Shown here: positions 52,611 to 63,159 of the stretch, piece after piece
Position numbering within the stretch: position 1 is the stretch's first letter
Layout of the letters: the number at the start of each line of letters is the position of its first letter
Source: Saccharopolyspora erythraea NRRL 2338
Lineage (GTDB): Bacteria > Actinomycetota > Actinomycetes > Mycobacteriales > Pseudonocardiaceae
Length of the DNA: 64,000 nt
Direction of reading: 5' to 3'
Assembly (NCBI RefSeq): GCF_000062885.1
Contig: NC_009142.1
Location: 4,577,584-4,641,583, forward strand
Translations under genes and position numbers: made by a program
The notes under the pieces: generated by a model
Told to the model about the DNA's origin: nothing
Database searches by the model: none
The model's input: the letters and a program-made list of their open reading frames with translations, nothing else

Positions 52611-53705
52611 TCAGCCGCCGATGCGCAGGGTGGTTTCCGGGTGGAAGAAGTGGACCTCATCGAAGTCGCGCAGCGTCACCCGGAGCCGCTCGCCGAGCCG
52701 GGGAGGAACCCGCCCGTCGACCCGCACGACCACGCGCTTCTCCTCGCCGCCCAGGGACAGCGACCCGTGCACGTAGCCGTCGGCACCGAGTTCCTCGACC
52801 AGTTCGACGGTGAGGTCGAAACCGGCTTCGCCCTCACCCGCGGGCCGGAGGCACTCCGGACGCACGCCGAACACCACCCGCGAAAGGTCACCGGCCTCGG
52901 CCGCGACCTCGCGCGGCAGCGGGACGGTCAGACCGCCGAGCTCGATCCCGTCAGTGCCGGGGGTCACCTCCAGCAGGTTCATCGACGGAGACCCGATGAA
53001 GCCCGCCACGAACGAGTTCGCCGGGTGGTCGTAGAGCTCCCGGGGCGAGGCGCACTGCTGGAGCAGCCCGTCCTTGAGCACCGCCACCCGGTCGCCCATC
53101 GTCATCGCCTCGACCTGGTCGTGGGTGACGTACAGGGTGGTGGTGCCCAGACGCCGCTGGAGACCGGCGATGTTGGCGCGCGTCTCCACCCGCAGCTTCG
53201 CGTCCAGGTTGGACAGCGGCTCGTCCATCAGGAACACGCTGGGCTCGCGCACGATCGCCCGGCCCATCGCCACCCGCTGCCGCTGGCCGCCGGAGAGCGC
53301 CTTGGGCTTGCGGTCCAGGTACTTGCCGAGGTCGAGCATTCCGGCCGCCTCGGTGACCTTGGCGCGGATCTCGTCCTTCGGCATCCCCCGCAGCTTGAGC
53401 GCGAAGCCCATGTTCTCGGCCACCGTCATGTGCGGGTACAGCGCGTAGGACTGGAACACCATCGCGATGTCCCGGTCCTTCGGCGGCAGGCCGGTCACGG
53501 TCCGCTCGCCGATGCGGATGTCGCCCTCGTTGACGTCCTCCAGGCCCGCGAGCATGCGCAGCGCCGTGGACTTGCCCGAGCCCGAGGGGCCCACCAGCAC
53601 CAGGAACTCGCCGTCGGCCACCTCCAGGTCGAGCCGGTCGACCGCGCGGACCGGGGTGCTGCCCGGGTACACCCGCGAGGCGCTCGCGTAGACGACTTCA
53701 GCCAT
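52611..53705 (-). CDS. ABC sugar/polyol importer ATP-binding protein (UgpC/MsmK type)
   Basis: A 364-residue ATPase: Walker A GPSGSGKS, Q-loop VFQSYALYPHMTV, signature LSGGQRQR, Walker B VFLMDEP and switch His in YVTHDQ. The C-terminal third is the regulatory OB-fold of the MalK/UgpC/MsmK group. It powers the importer made of the two permeases and binding protein upstream. ATG 53705 follows AAGGAG by 7 bases. A 108-base gap with a hairpin separates it from the permease, so its level may differ from that of the other subunits; such ATPases can also serve several importers. Confidence 0.95.
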   Translation of the reverse strand: MAEVVYASASRVYPGSTPVRAVDRLDLEVADGEFLVLVGPSGSGKSTALRMLAGLEDVNEGDIRIGERTVTGLPPKDRDIAMVFQSYALYPHMTVAENMGFALKLRGMPKDEIRAKVTEAAGMLDLGKYLDRKPKALSGGQRQRVAMGRAIVREPSVFLMDEPLSNLDAKLRVETRANIAGLQRRLGTTTLYVTHDQVEAMTMGDRVAVLKDGLLQQCASPRELYDHPANSFVAGFIGSPSMNLLEVTPGTDGIELGGLTVPLPREVAAEAGDLSRVVFGVRPECLRPAGEGEAGFDLTVELVEELGADGYVHGSLSLGGEEKRVVVRVDGRVPPRLGERLRVTLRDFDEVHFFHPETTLRIGG

Positions 53706-53787
53706 TGAAGTGCTCCTTGTTCGTTGCAGACCGTGCTTGAACGCGGTGTGGGAATCCGCGCGGCGCGCGGATGGCCCTGGCGGGCCG

Positions 53788-53813
53788 CTTGAAGCCCCAG
53801 GTGGGGCTTCAAG
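53788..53813 (-). terminator. Intercistronic hairpin between permease and ATPase genes
   Basis: A perfect 11-base stem (53788-53798 with 53803-53813) and 4-base loop, beginning at the first base after the permease stop. A second 7-base hairpin lies at 53755-53771. As the ATPase gene continues in the same direction, this looks like a partial terminator or an RNA-stabilising element. Confidence 0.6.
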
Positions 53814-54641
53814 TCACTTCACCGCGCCCATGGAAAGGCCGCGCACCAGGTGGTTCTGGGCGATCCAGCCGACCACCATCACCGGCAGTGAAGCCAGCAG
53901 CGCCGCCGCCGAGAGCTGCGCCCAGTACAGGCCTTCGCTGGTGATGAAGCCGACCAGGAAGACCGGCACCGTCCCGGCCTGGGCCGCGGTGAGGTTCACC
54001 GCGTAGAAGAACTCGGTCCAGGAGAAGATCACGCAGATCAGCGCGGTGGCGGCGATGCCGGGCGCGACCACCGGCAGCACCACCCGGAACAGCAGCGTCG
54101 GCAGGTTCGCGCCGTCCACGCGGCCCGCCTCGACCATCTCCTTGGGCACCTCCAGGAAGAACGAGCGCATCATCCACACCGCCAGCGGCAGGTTCATCGC
54201 GGTGTAGAGCACGACCAGCGCCCAGACGTTGTCCAGCAGCTTGAGGTTCTGCGAGATGACGTAGAGCGGGATGATCGCCGCGACGATCGGCAGCATCTTG
54301 GTGGACAGGAAGAAACCGAGCGCGTCGCGGGTGCCCGGCACCGCCGCGATCGACAGCGCGTAGGACGCGGGCACCGCCATCAGCAGCACCAGCACCGTCG
54401 ACACGACGGTCACGAACGCCGAGTTGCCCAGGTAGGGCAGGAACCCGCGTTCCAGGATCCCGGCGAACTGCTCGAGCGTCGGGGTGAACACCAGCCGCGG
54501 CGGGTCGGTGTAGGCGTCGGCCTCCTGCTTGAAGGAGGTCAGCACCATCCACAACAGCGGGAACACGAACAGGACCGCGACCAGCCAGGTGAACGCCGTC
54601 AGCGCCGACCGGCCCAGCGGAGTACCGGCACGGGTGCTCAT
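53814..54641 (-). CDS. ABC sugar/polyol importer permease, MalG type
   Basis: A 275-residue inner-membrane permease with six segments and the EAA loop (EMVEAGRVDGANLPTLLFR) that contacts the ATPase. It ends in the family-typical NHLVRGLSMGAVK. Its ATG 54641 overlaps the stop of the other permease (ATGA), and GGAGG precedes it. It forms the channel together with the product of 54638-55606. Confidence 0.95.
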   Translation of the reverse strand: MSTRAGTPLGRSALTAFTWLVAVLFVFPLLWMVLTSFKQEADAYTDPPRLVFTPTLEQFAGILERGFLPYLGNSAFVTVVSTVLVLLMAVPASYALSIAAVPGTRDALGFFLSTKMLPIVAAIIPLYVISQNLKLLDNVWALVVLYTAMNLPLAVWMMRSFFLEVPKEMVEAGRVDGANLPTLLFRVVLPVVAPGIAATALICVIFSWTEFFYAVNLTAAQAGTVPVFLVGFITSEGLYWAQLSAAALLASLPVMVVGWIAQNHLVRGLSMGAVK

Positions 54642-55606
54642 TTCGCCTCCCCGCTCACCCCGAAGGTGCGGAACATCAGTCGCAGCGCGAAGGTCGCCAC
54701 GATCAGGGTCAGGATCACCACGATCACGCCCATCGCCGAGGACTGGCCGATGTCGAAGCCCTCGAAGGCGCGCTGGTAGATGTAGTAGGGCAGGTTGGTG
54801 CTCGCGGTTCCCGGACCGCCCTGGGTCATCAGGAAGATCGCGTCGAAGCTGTTGACGACGTAGATCGCGCCGAGCAGCACCGCGAGCTGCATGTACCGGC
54901 TCAGCTGCGGCAGCGTGATCGAGGTGAAGATCCGCCAGCGCCCGGCACCGTCGACCTGCGCGGCCTCCAGCACCTCGCGTGACTGGGCCTGCAGCCCGGC
55001 CAGCACCAGCAGCATCATGAACGGCGTCCACTGCCACACGACCTGGGCCATCACCGAGGCCAGCGGGTACTCCGACAGCCAGTCGGTGTCACCGCCGAGG
55101 ACGAAGTTCAGCAGACCGTAGGTCGGGTCGAACATCGTGGTCTTCCACAGCAGCGCCCCGGCCGCGGGCAGGATCAGGAACGGGGTGATGAGCAGCGTGC
55201 GCACCACACCCCGGCCGAGGAACTGCCGGTCGAGCAGCATCGCCAGCCCGAGGCCCAGCAGCAGCGCCACCAGCACGCAGACCACGGTCAGCAGCACCGT
55301 GTTGAGCATCGCGCCGCGGAACTGGCTGTCGGCGAAGACGTCGACGTAGTTGCGCAGCCCGACGAAGTGCCGCGAACCGGGGCGCACCAGGTTCCACGAC
55401 TGGAACGAGTAGAACACCGTGAGCAGGAACGGCACCTGGGTGACCACGACGGTGAACAGCAGGGCGGGCATCAGCGGCGCCCGCCGCTTCCACGCCGTCG
55501 CCGACCACTTGCCCGCGGGCTTGCGCGCTTGCGGTCCGGCGGTTCCCGTTCGCTCGGCGACGTCCTGCGCGGACGGGGTCTGAGTCGTGGGGGTGGTCGG
55601 GGTCAT
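54638..55606 (-). CDS. ABC sugar/polyol importer permease, MalF type
   Basis: A 322-residue permease. A hydrophilic N-terminal stretch of about 45 residues rich in Thr/Pro/Gln precedes six membrane segments; the EAA loop is EVLEAAQVDGAGRWRIF. FLMTQGGPGTASTNLPYYIYQRAF is typical of the family. Its ATG 55606 overlaps the binding-protein stop (ATGA), so the three are made in step. Confidence 0.94.
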   Translation of the reverse strand: MTPTTPTTQTPSAQDVAERTGTAGPQARKPAGKWSATAWKRRAPLMPALLFTVVVTQVPFLLTVFYSFQSWNLVRPGSRHFVGLRNYVDVFADSQFRGAMLNTVLLTVVCVLVALLLGLGLAMLLDRQFLGRGVVRTLLITPFLILPAAGALLWKTTMFDPTYGLLNFVLGGDTDWLSEYPLASVMAQVVWQWTPFMMLLVLAGLQAQSREVLEAAQVDGAGRWRIFTSITLPQLSRYMQLAVLLGAIYVVNSFDAIFLMTQGGPGTASTNLPYYIYQRAFEGFDIGQSSAMGVIVVILTLIVATFALRLMFRTFGVSGEAK

Positions 55607-56964
55607 CGCGTCTCCCGGTACGACTCGCCGACGGTCTCGGCGTACTCCTGGGACTGCCGCAGCGCCTCGTCGACCGAGATCTGCCCGGCCACGGCGGCCG
55701 AGAGCTGCTGGCTCACGCGGGTGCCCAGGTCCTGGAACTCCGGGATGCCCGCGAACTGGATGCCCGGGTAGGGCACTGGACGGGTCATGGTGTTGGCCTG
55801 GGTGGCGCGGTTGATCCCGTCGAGGGTGGGCTGGGCGTAGGCCTGCGCGGCCTGCTGGTACTCCGGGATCTGGTAGGTCGACAGCCGGCAGCCCGGCGGC
55901 ACCCGGTTCCAGCCGAAGGTCGTGCCGACCTCCCGCACGAACCGCTTGTCGGTCATCCACCGCATGAACCGCCACGCGGCGTCCTTGTCCTCGGCGACCT
56001 TCGGCATCGCCAGCGACCACGTGTAGAGCCAGCCGCTGTCGGGAGTGCGCTCCACCGGCGCGGCCACGTACCCCGACTTGCCGACGATCTTGCTGCTCGC
56101 CGGGTCCTCGTTGGTGCCCGCCATGACGGTGGCGTCGTACCACATCGCGGCCTGGCCCTGGGCGTAGCGCGTGCCGCACTCGGAGAAGCCGGCGCTGGAC
56201 GCGCCGACCTCGCCGTGCTCGCGCACGAGCTTCACGTAGAACTCCGCGGCCGCCCGGAACTCCGGCGAGGTCAGCTGCGCGTTCCAGTTCTCGTCGAAGT
56301 AGCGGGCCCCGAAGGTGTTGGCGACGGTGGTGAACGGCGCCAGGCTCTCGCCCCAGCCGGGCTTGCCGCGCAGGCAGATCCCGGCCATGCCCGCCTTGTC
56401 GTCGTCGAGCTTCGCGGCGAGCTCGGCGATCTGCTGCCAGGTCGGCCGCTCGGGCATCCGCAGGCCGGCGCGGTCGAAGAGGTCCTTGCGGTAGGCCAGG
56501 AACGATGACTCGCCGTAGAACGGCACCGCGTGCATCGCGCCCTGGTAGGACAGCGAGTCGCGGATGCTGGGGATGAAGTCGCCGGGGTCGTAGCCGGGGC
56601 TGGCGTCGATGTAGGGCTGCAGGTTCTCCAGCCAGCCGTTGGCCGCCCACTGCGGGGTCTCGTAGTTGCTGATCATCACCACGTCGAACTCGCCGCCCCC
56701 GGTGGCGGTGGACGAGGTGATCTTGGCGCGTGCCTGGTTCTCGGGCAGCTGCACGAACTTCAGGTGGATTCCCGGGTTCTCCCGCTCGAACCGGTCCGAC
56801 AGCGCGATCGCGTCCTCCATCTGCGGGTTCGACACGATCGCCACGACCAGCGTCCGCCCGCCCGCGCCGATGGCTCCGGCGCCCGCGCACCCGGTGAGCA
56901 GCAGAAGCGCCGCCACCGCGAGCAATGCCAGCGCCGGGGTCCGTCGCCTGCTACGCATCGGCAT
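55603..56964 (-). CDS. ABC sugar/polyol importer substrate-binding lipoprotein
   Basis: A 453-residue lipoprotein with a basic start, hydrophobic core and lipobox LLTGC near residue 26. The mature part is a family 1 extracellular binding protein (SNPQMEDAIALSDRFERENPGI near the start, then GEFDVVMISNYETPQWAANG). Such proteins bind sugars or sugar alcohols outside the membrane. I chose ATG 56964 because GGGAGG lies 5 bases upstream; GTG 56970 sits inside that ribosome site. Its start lies within the last 14 bases of the dehydrogenase gene. Confidence 0.93.
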   Translation of the reverse strand: MPMRSRRRTPALALLAVAALLLLTGCAGAGAIGAGGRTLVVAIVSNPQMEDAIALSDRFERENPGIHLKFVQLPENQARAKITSSTATGGGEFDVVMISNYETPQWAANGWLENLQPYIDASPGYDPGDFIPSIRDSLSYQGAMHAVPFYGESSFLAYRKDLFDRAGLRMPERPTWQQIAELAAKLDDDKAGMAGICLRGKPGWGESLAPFTTVANTFGARYFDENWNAQLTSPEFRAAAEFYVKLVREHGEVGASSAGFSECGTRYAQGQAAMWYDATVMAGTNEDPASSKIVGKSGYVAAPVERTPDSGWLYTWSLAMPKVAEDKDAAWRFMRWMTDKRFVREVGTTFGWNRVPPGCRLSTYQIPEYQQAAQAYAQPTLDGINRATQANTMTRPVPYPGIQFAGIPEFQDLGTRVSQQLSAAVAGQISVDEALRQSQEYAETVGESYRETR

Positions 56965-57961
56965 CGACACCTCCCGGTAGCACCTGCACCTTCAGTCCCG
57001 CACCGCTGCGCATCAGTTCCAGCGCCTTGGGGAAGTCCTCCAGCGTCAGCCTGTCGGTGAGCAGCTCCTCGGTGTTCACCGCGCCGGAGGCCACCAGGTC
57101 CAGCGCCGCGCCGTAGCTGTGCAGCACCGCCATCGAGCCGACGATGGTGATCTCGTCGTTGTAGATGCGGAACGGCGACAGCGACACCCTTGCCTCGGCC
57201 GGGGCGACCCCGAACACCAGCAGCCGGCCGCCGCGGCGCAGCGAGTCGAAGGCCGCCTCGATCGCGGGGGCCGCTCCGGTGCAGTCCACCGCGGCGTCGA
57301 AGCGCTCGCCGTCCAGCTCGGCGACGTCGCCGGCCACGGCCACCGCGCCCAGCCTGCTCGCCCGGCCCAGCCGAGCGGTGTTGCGGTCGACGACCGTGAC
57401 GTGGGCGCCACCGCGCTGCAGCAGCTGCTGCATCAGCAGGCCCATCGTGCCCGCGCCGACGACCAGGAAGCGCTCGCCGGCTTCGACGCCGATCTGGCGC
57501 ACGCCGTGCACCGCGCACGACACCGGCTCGACCAGCGCGCCCTGCTCCCAGGTCATCTCGTCGGGCATCCGGTAGCAGGTCGCGGCGGGTACCGACACGT
57601 ACTCGGCGAACGCACCGTTGACGGTGTCGCCGGTGGCGTTCCAGTTCGCGCAGAGGTTGCCGTGCCCGGAGCGGCAGGGGGTGCAGTAGCCGCAGAACAG
57701 CGACGGGTCCACCGCCACGCGGTCACCGATCTCGAAGCCACCCGGTGCCTCGGAACCGAGCTCGACCACCTCACCGGCGAACTCGTGCCCGGGCACGATC
57801 GGGTATGGGGTGGGCGGGAAGTGCCCGTCGGCGATGTGCAGGTCCGTGCCGCAGATGCCGCAGGCACCGACCTTGATCACCACGTCCCGCTCCCCCGGAC
57901 TGGGGTCCTGCACGTCGCCCACCCGGACCGAACCGGGCCGGTCAACGATCGCGGCTCGCAT
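56951..57961 (-). CDS. Zinc-dependent alcohol/polyol dehydrogenase (MDR family)
   Basis: A 336-residue medium-chain dehydrogenase. The catalytic zinc set is GACGICGTDLH and GHEFAGEV; a structural-zinc Cys cluster is in FCGYCTPCRSGHGNLC; the coenzyme site is VVGAGTMGLLMQQL. It resembles sorbitol, threitol and galactitol dehydrogenases. As the first gene of the importer operon, it likely oxidises the imported sugar alcohol to a ketose; the substrate is not proven. ATG 57961 follows GGGAGGAG. Confidence 0.93.
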   Translation of the reverse strand: MRAAIVDRPGSVRVGDVQDPSPGERDVVIKVGACGICGTDLHIADGHFPPTPYPIVPGHEFAGEVVELGSEAPGGFEIGDRVAVDPSLFCGYCTPCRSGHGNLCANWNATGDTVNGAFAEYVSVPAATCYRMPDEMTWEQGALVEPVSCAVHGVRQIGVEAGERFLVVGAGTMGLLMQQLLQRGGAHVTVVDRNTARLGRASRLGAVAVAGDVAELDGERFDAAVDCTGAAPAIEAAFDSLRRGGRLLVFGVAPAEARVSLSPFRIYNDEITIVGSMAVLHSYGAALDLVASGAVNTEELLTDRLTLEDFPKALELMRSGAGLKVQVLPGGVDADA

Positions 57962-57986
57962 GCCACTCCTCCCGCTCGTTTGAGCA

Positions 57987-57996
57987 CTCACGTGAG
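57987..57996. promoter_or_regulatory. Palindromic site near the polyol operon start
   Basis: CTCACGTGAG is a perfect 10-base palindrome between the -10 box of the polyol operon and its start codon. TGAGC half sites recur at 57981, 57993 and 58087. It may be an operator for the divergent SorC-type regulator. Confidence 0.4.
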
Positions 57997-58021
57997 CGAG
58001 CGCCCTCGCAACATGCCGAGA

Positions 58022-58050
58022 ATTGAAGACATGCCCCGGTGTTACGTCAA
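58022..58050 (-). promoter_or_regulatory. Promoter of the polyol uptake operon
   Basis: On the minus strand, TTGACG (58050-58045), 17-base spacer, TTCAAT (58027-58022). The leader would be about 55 bases and would contain the palindrome at 57987-57996. Confidence 0.55.
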
Positions 58051-58072
58051 CCTTTCGGGCAGATTTCGATGC

Positions 58073-58090
58073 TACTGTGCTCATATGAGC
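58073..58090 (+). promoter_or_regulatory. Leaderless promoter and palindrome at the SorC-type regulator start
   Basis: TACTGT (58073-58078) lies 6 bases before ATG 58085, so transcription could begin at the A of the start codon. There is no ribosome site, which fits leaderless expression. A perfect 12-base palindrome (58079-58090, GCTCATATGAGC) covers the start and could be an autoregulatory site. Confidence 0.5.
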
Positions 58091-59080
58091 AGGAATTCGT
58101 CCAATCCCGGGCTTGGCGAAACCGTCACCGCCGCCGCGATCGCGCGCCGGTTCTACCTCCAGGGACACTCCAAGCTGGAGATCGCCGAGGAGTTCGGGAT
58201 CAGCCGGTTCAAGGTCGCCCGCATCCTTTCCGCAGCTCAGGAGAGAGGCCTGATCCGGATCGAGTTCGACATGCCCTATCCGATCGACGTGCCGCTCTCC
58301 GACGAGATCCGGTCCGTCTACGGGCTGCGGCAGGTTCTGGTGCTCAACCGAGCGCGCACGAGGGAGGAACGCCCCGAGCAACGCAGGCGGATCGGCGCGC
58401 TGGCCGCCGAGCTGCTGTCCGAGATCGTCACCCCCGACGACGTGATCGGGCTGTCCTGGGCGCGGTCGGTCAACGCGATGGCCGAGTCGATCCGTTCACT
58501 GCCGAGCTGCCCGATCGTGCAGCTTTGCGGGGTGCAGGCGGGCATGGACATGCGCGACCGCTCGGTGGAGACCGTCAACCGGGTCGCGGCCGCCACCGGC
58601 GGGCAGGCGTACCCGATCTACGGCCCGCTGGTGCTGCCCGACCGGCGCACCGCGCAGATCCTGCGCGAGCAGCCCGGCATCGCCGAGACCTTCGCCCGGT
58701 TCCGGCAGCTGACCAAGGCGGTGGTGAGCATCGGGGCGTGGCAGGAGGGCGAGTCCACGGTCTACGACGCGCTGAGCCCGGCCGAGCGCGAGGCGATCGG
58801 ACGGCGGGGCGCCACCGCCGAGGTCGCGGCCCGGCTGTTCGACGCCGAGGGCAACGCGCTCTCGACCGGCCTGGCCCACCACGTGCTGGCGATCACCCAG
58901 GAGGAGCTGCGCCGCGTACCGGAAGTGATCGCGCTGGGTTACACCGAGCCGAAGGCGGCCGCGATCGACGCGGTGCTGCGCTCGGGCATCGTCACCACCC
59001 TGATCACCGACGCCGAGGCCGCCGAGGCCCTGCTGGAACGGAGCACCAAGCGCGCTGCGCCGACGCCGCCGCAGGACTGA
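58085..59080 (+). CDS. SorC/DeoR-type sugar-responsive transcription regulator
   Basis: A 331-residue regulator. An N-terminal helix-turn-helix (ARRFYLQGHSKLEIAEEFG, then SRFKVARIL) is joined to a large sugar-phosphate-like effector domain (IGLSWARSVNAMAES, then the C-terminal ALGYTEPKAAAIDAVLRSG). This is the SorC family, whose members respond to phosphorylated sugars or polyols. It is divergent from the dehydrogenase-importer operon and most likely controls it. ATG 58085 has no ribosome site, consistent with a leaderless transcript. Confidence 0.92.
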   Translation: MSRNSSNPGLGETVTAAAIARRFYLQGHSKLEIAEEFGISRFKVARILSAAQERGLIRIEFDMPYPIDVPLSDEIRSVYGLRQVLVLNRARTREERPEQRRRIGALAAELLSEIVTPDDVIGLSWARSVNAMAESIRSLPSCPIVQLCGVQAGMDMRDRSVETVNRVAAATGGQAYPIYGPLVLPDRRTAQILREQPGIAETFARFRQLTKAVVSIGAWQEGESTVYDALSPAEREAIGRRGATAEVAARLFDAEGNALSTGLAHHVLAITQEELRRVPEVIALGYTEPKAAAIDAVLRSGIVTTLITDAEAAEALLERSTKRAAPTPPQD

Positions 59081-59087
59081 CGCACCC

Positions 59088-59125
59088 GTGGGTCTTCCGG
59101 GCGCCCTGACGACCGGAAGACCCAC
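59088..59125 (+). terminator. Terminator of the SorC-type regulator gene
   Basis: A perfect 13-base stem (59088-59100 with 59113-59125) around a 12-base loop, starting 8 bases after the stop. No T-run follows. Confidence 0.7.
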
Positions 59126-59320
59126 CGATCCTCGCCACCGGGCGCAACCGGCCCCGGCTCACGCATCGCCGGCGCATGCATCACGGGCGCTCGGGCTCGT
59201 CATCCTCCGGTGGCATCCCCGCGGCCGGCTCCCTCGCCCTGGACGCCCGACGAAAGTCGACCATCTGCCGCACTTTCGCCGGTAGCCCGATCGAGTGAAG
59301 ATCTTTTAGCCTCCGGAACC

Positions 59321-59341
59321 GCTCGGTGAAGGACACCGAGC
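59321..59341 (+). promoter_or_regulatory. Hairpin in the leader of the serine protease gene
   Basis: GCTCGGTG, a 5-base loop and CACCGAGC form a perfect 8-base stem just upstream of the GGGGGAG ribosome site. It could stabilise the mRNA or limit translation. A looser 7-base dyad (CGAAAGT/ACTTTCG) lies near 59250-59277. Confidence 0.4.
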
Positions 59342-59362
59342 GTGGGAAGGGGGAGAGCTCCT

Positions 59363-60193
59363 TTGGGCAAGCGATCGATCGTCGCGGCTCTGCTGGCCGC
59401 TTCCGCCGCGGCGGCGCTGACCGCGAGCTCCGCGGTGGCCGCGCCAGGCGCGGGTGGCGCCCAGCCGTTCATCGTCGGCGGGCAGGACGCGACCGAGACC
59501 TACGCCTTCATGGCCGGGATGCAGACCAAGGACGGCGAGCACAACTGCGGTGCCGCGCTGATCAGCCCGGAATGGCTGGTCACCGCGGGGCACTGCGTCA
59601 CCGACCCGACGACGAACCAGCCGCACGACCCGTCGCAGTGGCAGTACCGGATCGGCACCACCGACCGGACCCAGGGCGGCGAGGTCGTCGGGGTGGACCG
59701 GTTCATCCCGCACGAGAAGTGGAGCTGGACCGGGTCCGGCAACTACGACGTCGCGCTGGTGCACCTGGCCAAGCCGGTGCAGGCGGCCCCGGTCGAGATC
59801 GCCGCCGAGTCGCCGAAGGCGGGCACCGAGGTGCGCGAGATCGGCTGGGGGCTGACCTGCCCGGAGCGCGGCTGCGGCGACGCCCCGGTCAAGCTCCAGC
59901 AGCTCGACACCACCATCGCCGAGGACCAGGCGTGCCGCGCGGTCCCGGATTCGGGATTCGACCAGGCCGGCGAGCTGTGCATGGACAACAAGGGCGGCAC
60001 CGCCAGCGCCTGCTTCGGCGACTCGGGCGGTCCGGCCGTGGTCAGGGCGGGCGACCGGTGGACGCTGGTGGGCGCCACCAGCCGCGGCCAGAGCGCCAAC
60101 TGCCCCGAGCACGCCGGCATCTACACCGACGTGACCGCGTACAAGGACTGGATCGCCGAGCACACCGGCGGCCAGGTCACCTCCGCGCGCTGA
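59363..60193 (+). CDS. Secreted S1-family serine protease, chymotrypsin-like
   Basis: A 276-residue secreted protease. Its signal peptide has the core AALLAASAAAALTA and ends near AVA; the mature chain starts near FIVGGQDA. The triad is His77 (VTAGHC), Asp129 (NYDVALV) and Ser221 (GDSGGP). Ser215, at the equivalent of residue 189, lies in SACFGDS where trypsin has Asp, so a chymotrypsin-like preference for bulky residues is expected. Cysteines are placed for disulfides. I chose TTG 59363 because GGGGGAG sits 7 bases before it; GTG 59342 is in frame but would put that site inside the gene. Confidence 0.9.
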   Translation: MGKRSIVAALLAASAAAALTASSAVAAPGAGGAQPFIVGGQDATETYAFMAGMQTKDGEHNCGAALISPEWLVTAGHCVTDPTTNQPHDPSQWQYRIGTTDRTQGGEVVGVDRFIPHEKWSWTGSGNYDVALVHLAKPVQAAPVEIAAESPKAGTEVREIGWGLTCPERGCGDAPVKLQQLDTTIAEDQACRAVPDSGFDQAGELCMDNKGGTASACFGDSGGPAVVRAGDRWTLVGATSRGQSANCPEHAGIYTDVTAYKDWIAEHTGGQVTSAR

Positions 60194-60252
60194 ACGCACG
60201 ACGCCAGAGGCCTCCCGCTGGCTGCGACCGGCCCGCGGTTGGCCTCTTCGTC

Positions 60253-60285
60253 TATGCACACTGTTGCATTGCAACTTGATGCATA
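60253..60285. promoter_or_regulatory. Nested palindromic operator of the padR-fadH operon
   Basis: An inner dyad GTTGCA-T-TGCAAC (60263-60275) lies centrally inside an outer dyad TATGCA (60253-60258) / TGCATA (60280-60285), with 4 bases on each side between them. It sits 15-47 bases before the PadR start, where the promoter must be. Confidence 0.6.
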
Positions 60286-60289
60286 CTAG

Positions 60290-62893
<2,604 letters not shown>

Positions 62894-62990
62894 GACGTCT
62901 TCCGGATGTGGCTTGCGCCAGTGGGTCGTCGGGCGGAACCTCAGCCGCCTTCTCGCTCCGGGATCTGCGACTGACGTATGTCCGGCCTGA

Positions 62991-63023
62991 GCCGCACCGG
63001 CGCCGCACCGGCGCCGCACCGGC
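62991..63023. repeat. Three perfect 11-base tandem repeats
   Basis: GCCGCACCGGC occurs three times in a row in the 266-base gap between fadH and the FUSC gene. The rest of that gap holds the promoter at 63090-63115 and three copies of TCGACGG (near 63105, 63117 and 63134). Confidence 0.8.
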
Positions 63024-63089
63024 CGCCGAGGCCGGGCGCGGCGCTGGGCACGTTACGTGGTCGGCGCAGGGCTGCGGACCCGCGTGGTC

Positions 63090-63115
63090 GTTTGCGGCGG
63101 TGTCTCGACGGGTAG
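63090..63115 (+). promoter_or_regulatory. Sigma-B/sigma-F-type promoter of the FUSC-family gene
   Basis: GTTT (63090-63093), 16 bases, GGGTAG (63110-63115), 44 bases before GTG 63160. It is the same pattern as at 49445-49470. Confidence 0.6.
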
Positions 63116-63159
63116 TTCGACGGGCTGTACGGCTCGACGGACCTACTCGGAGCGTCGCT

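Noticed and set aside
54638-56890. A 750-codon minus-strand frame covering the MalF-type permease
   Set aside because: Upstream of ATG 55606 it is an out-of-frame reading of the binding-protein gene.
56951-58381. N-terminal extension of the zinc dehydrogenase to 58381
   Set aside because: It would cover the divergent promoter and the regulator start. ATG 57961 has a strong ribosome site and matches the family start.
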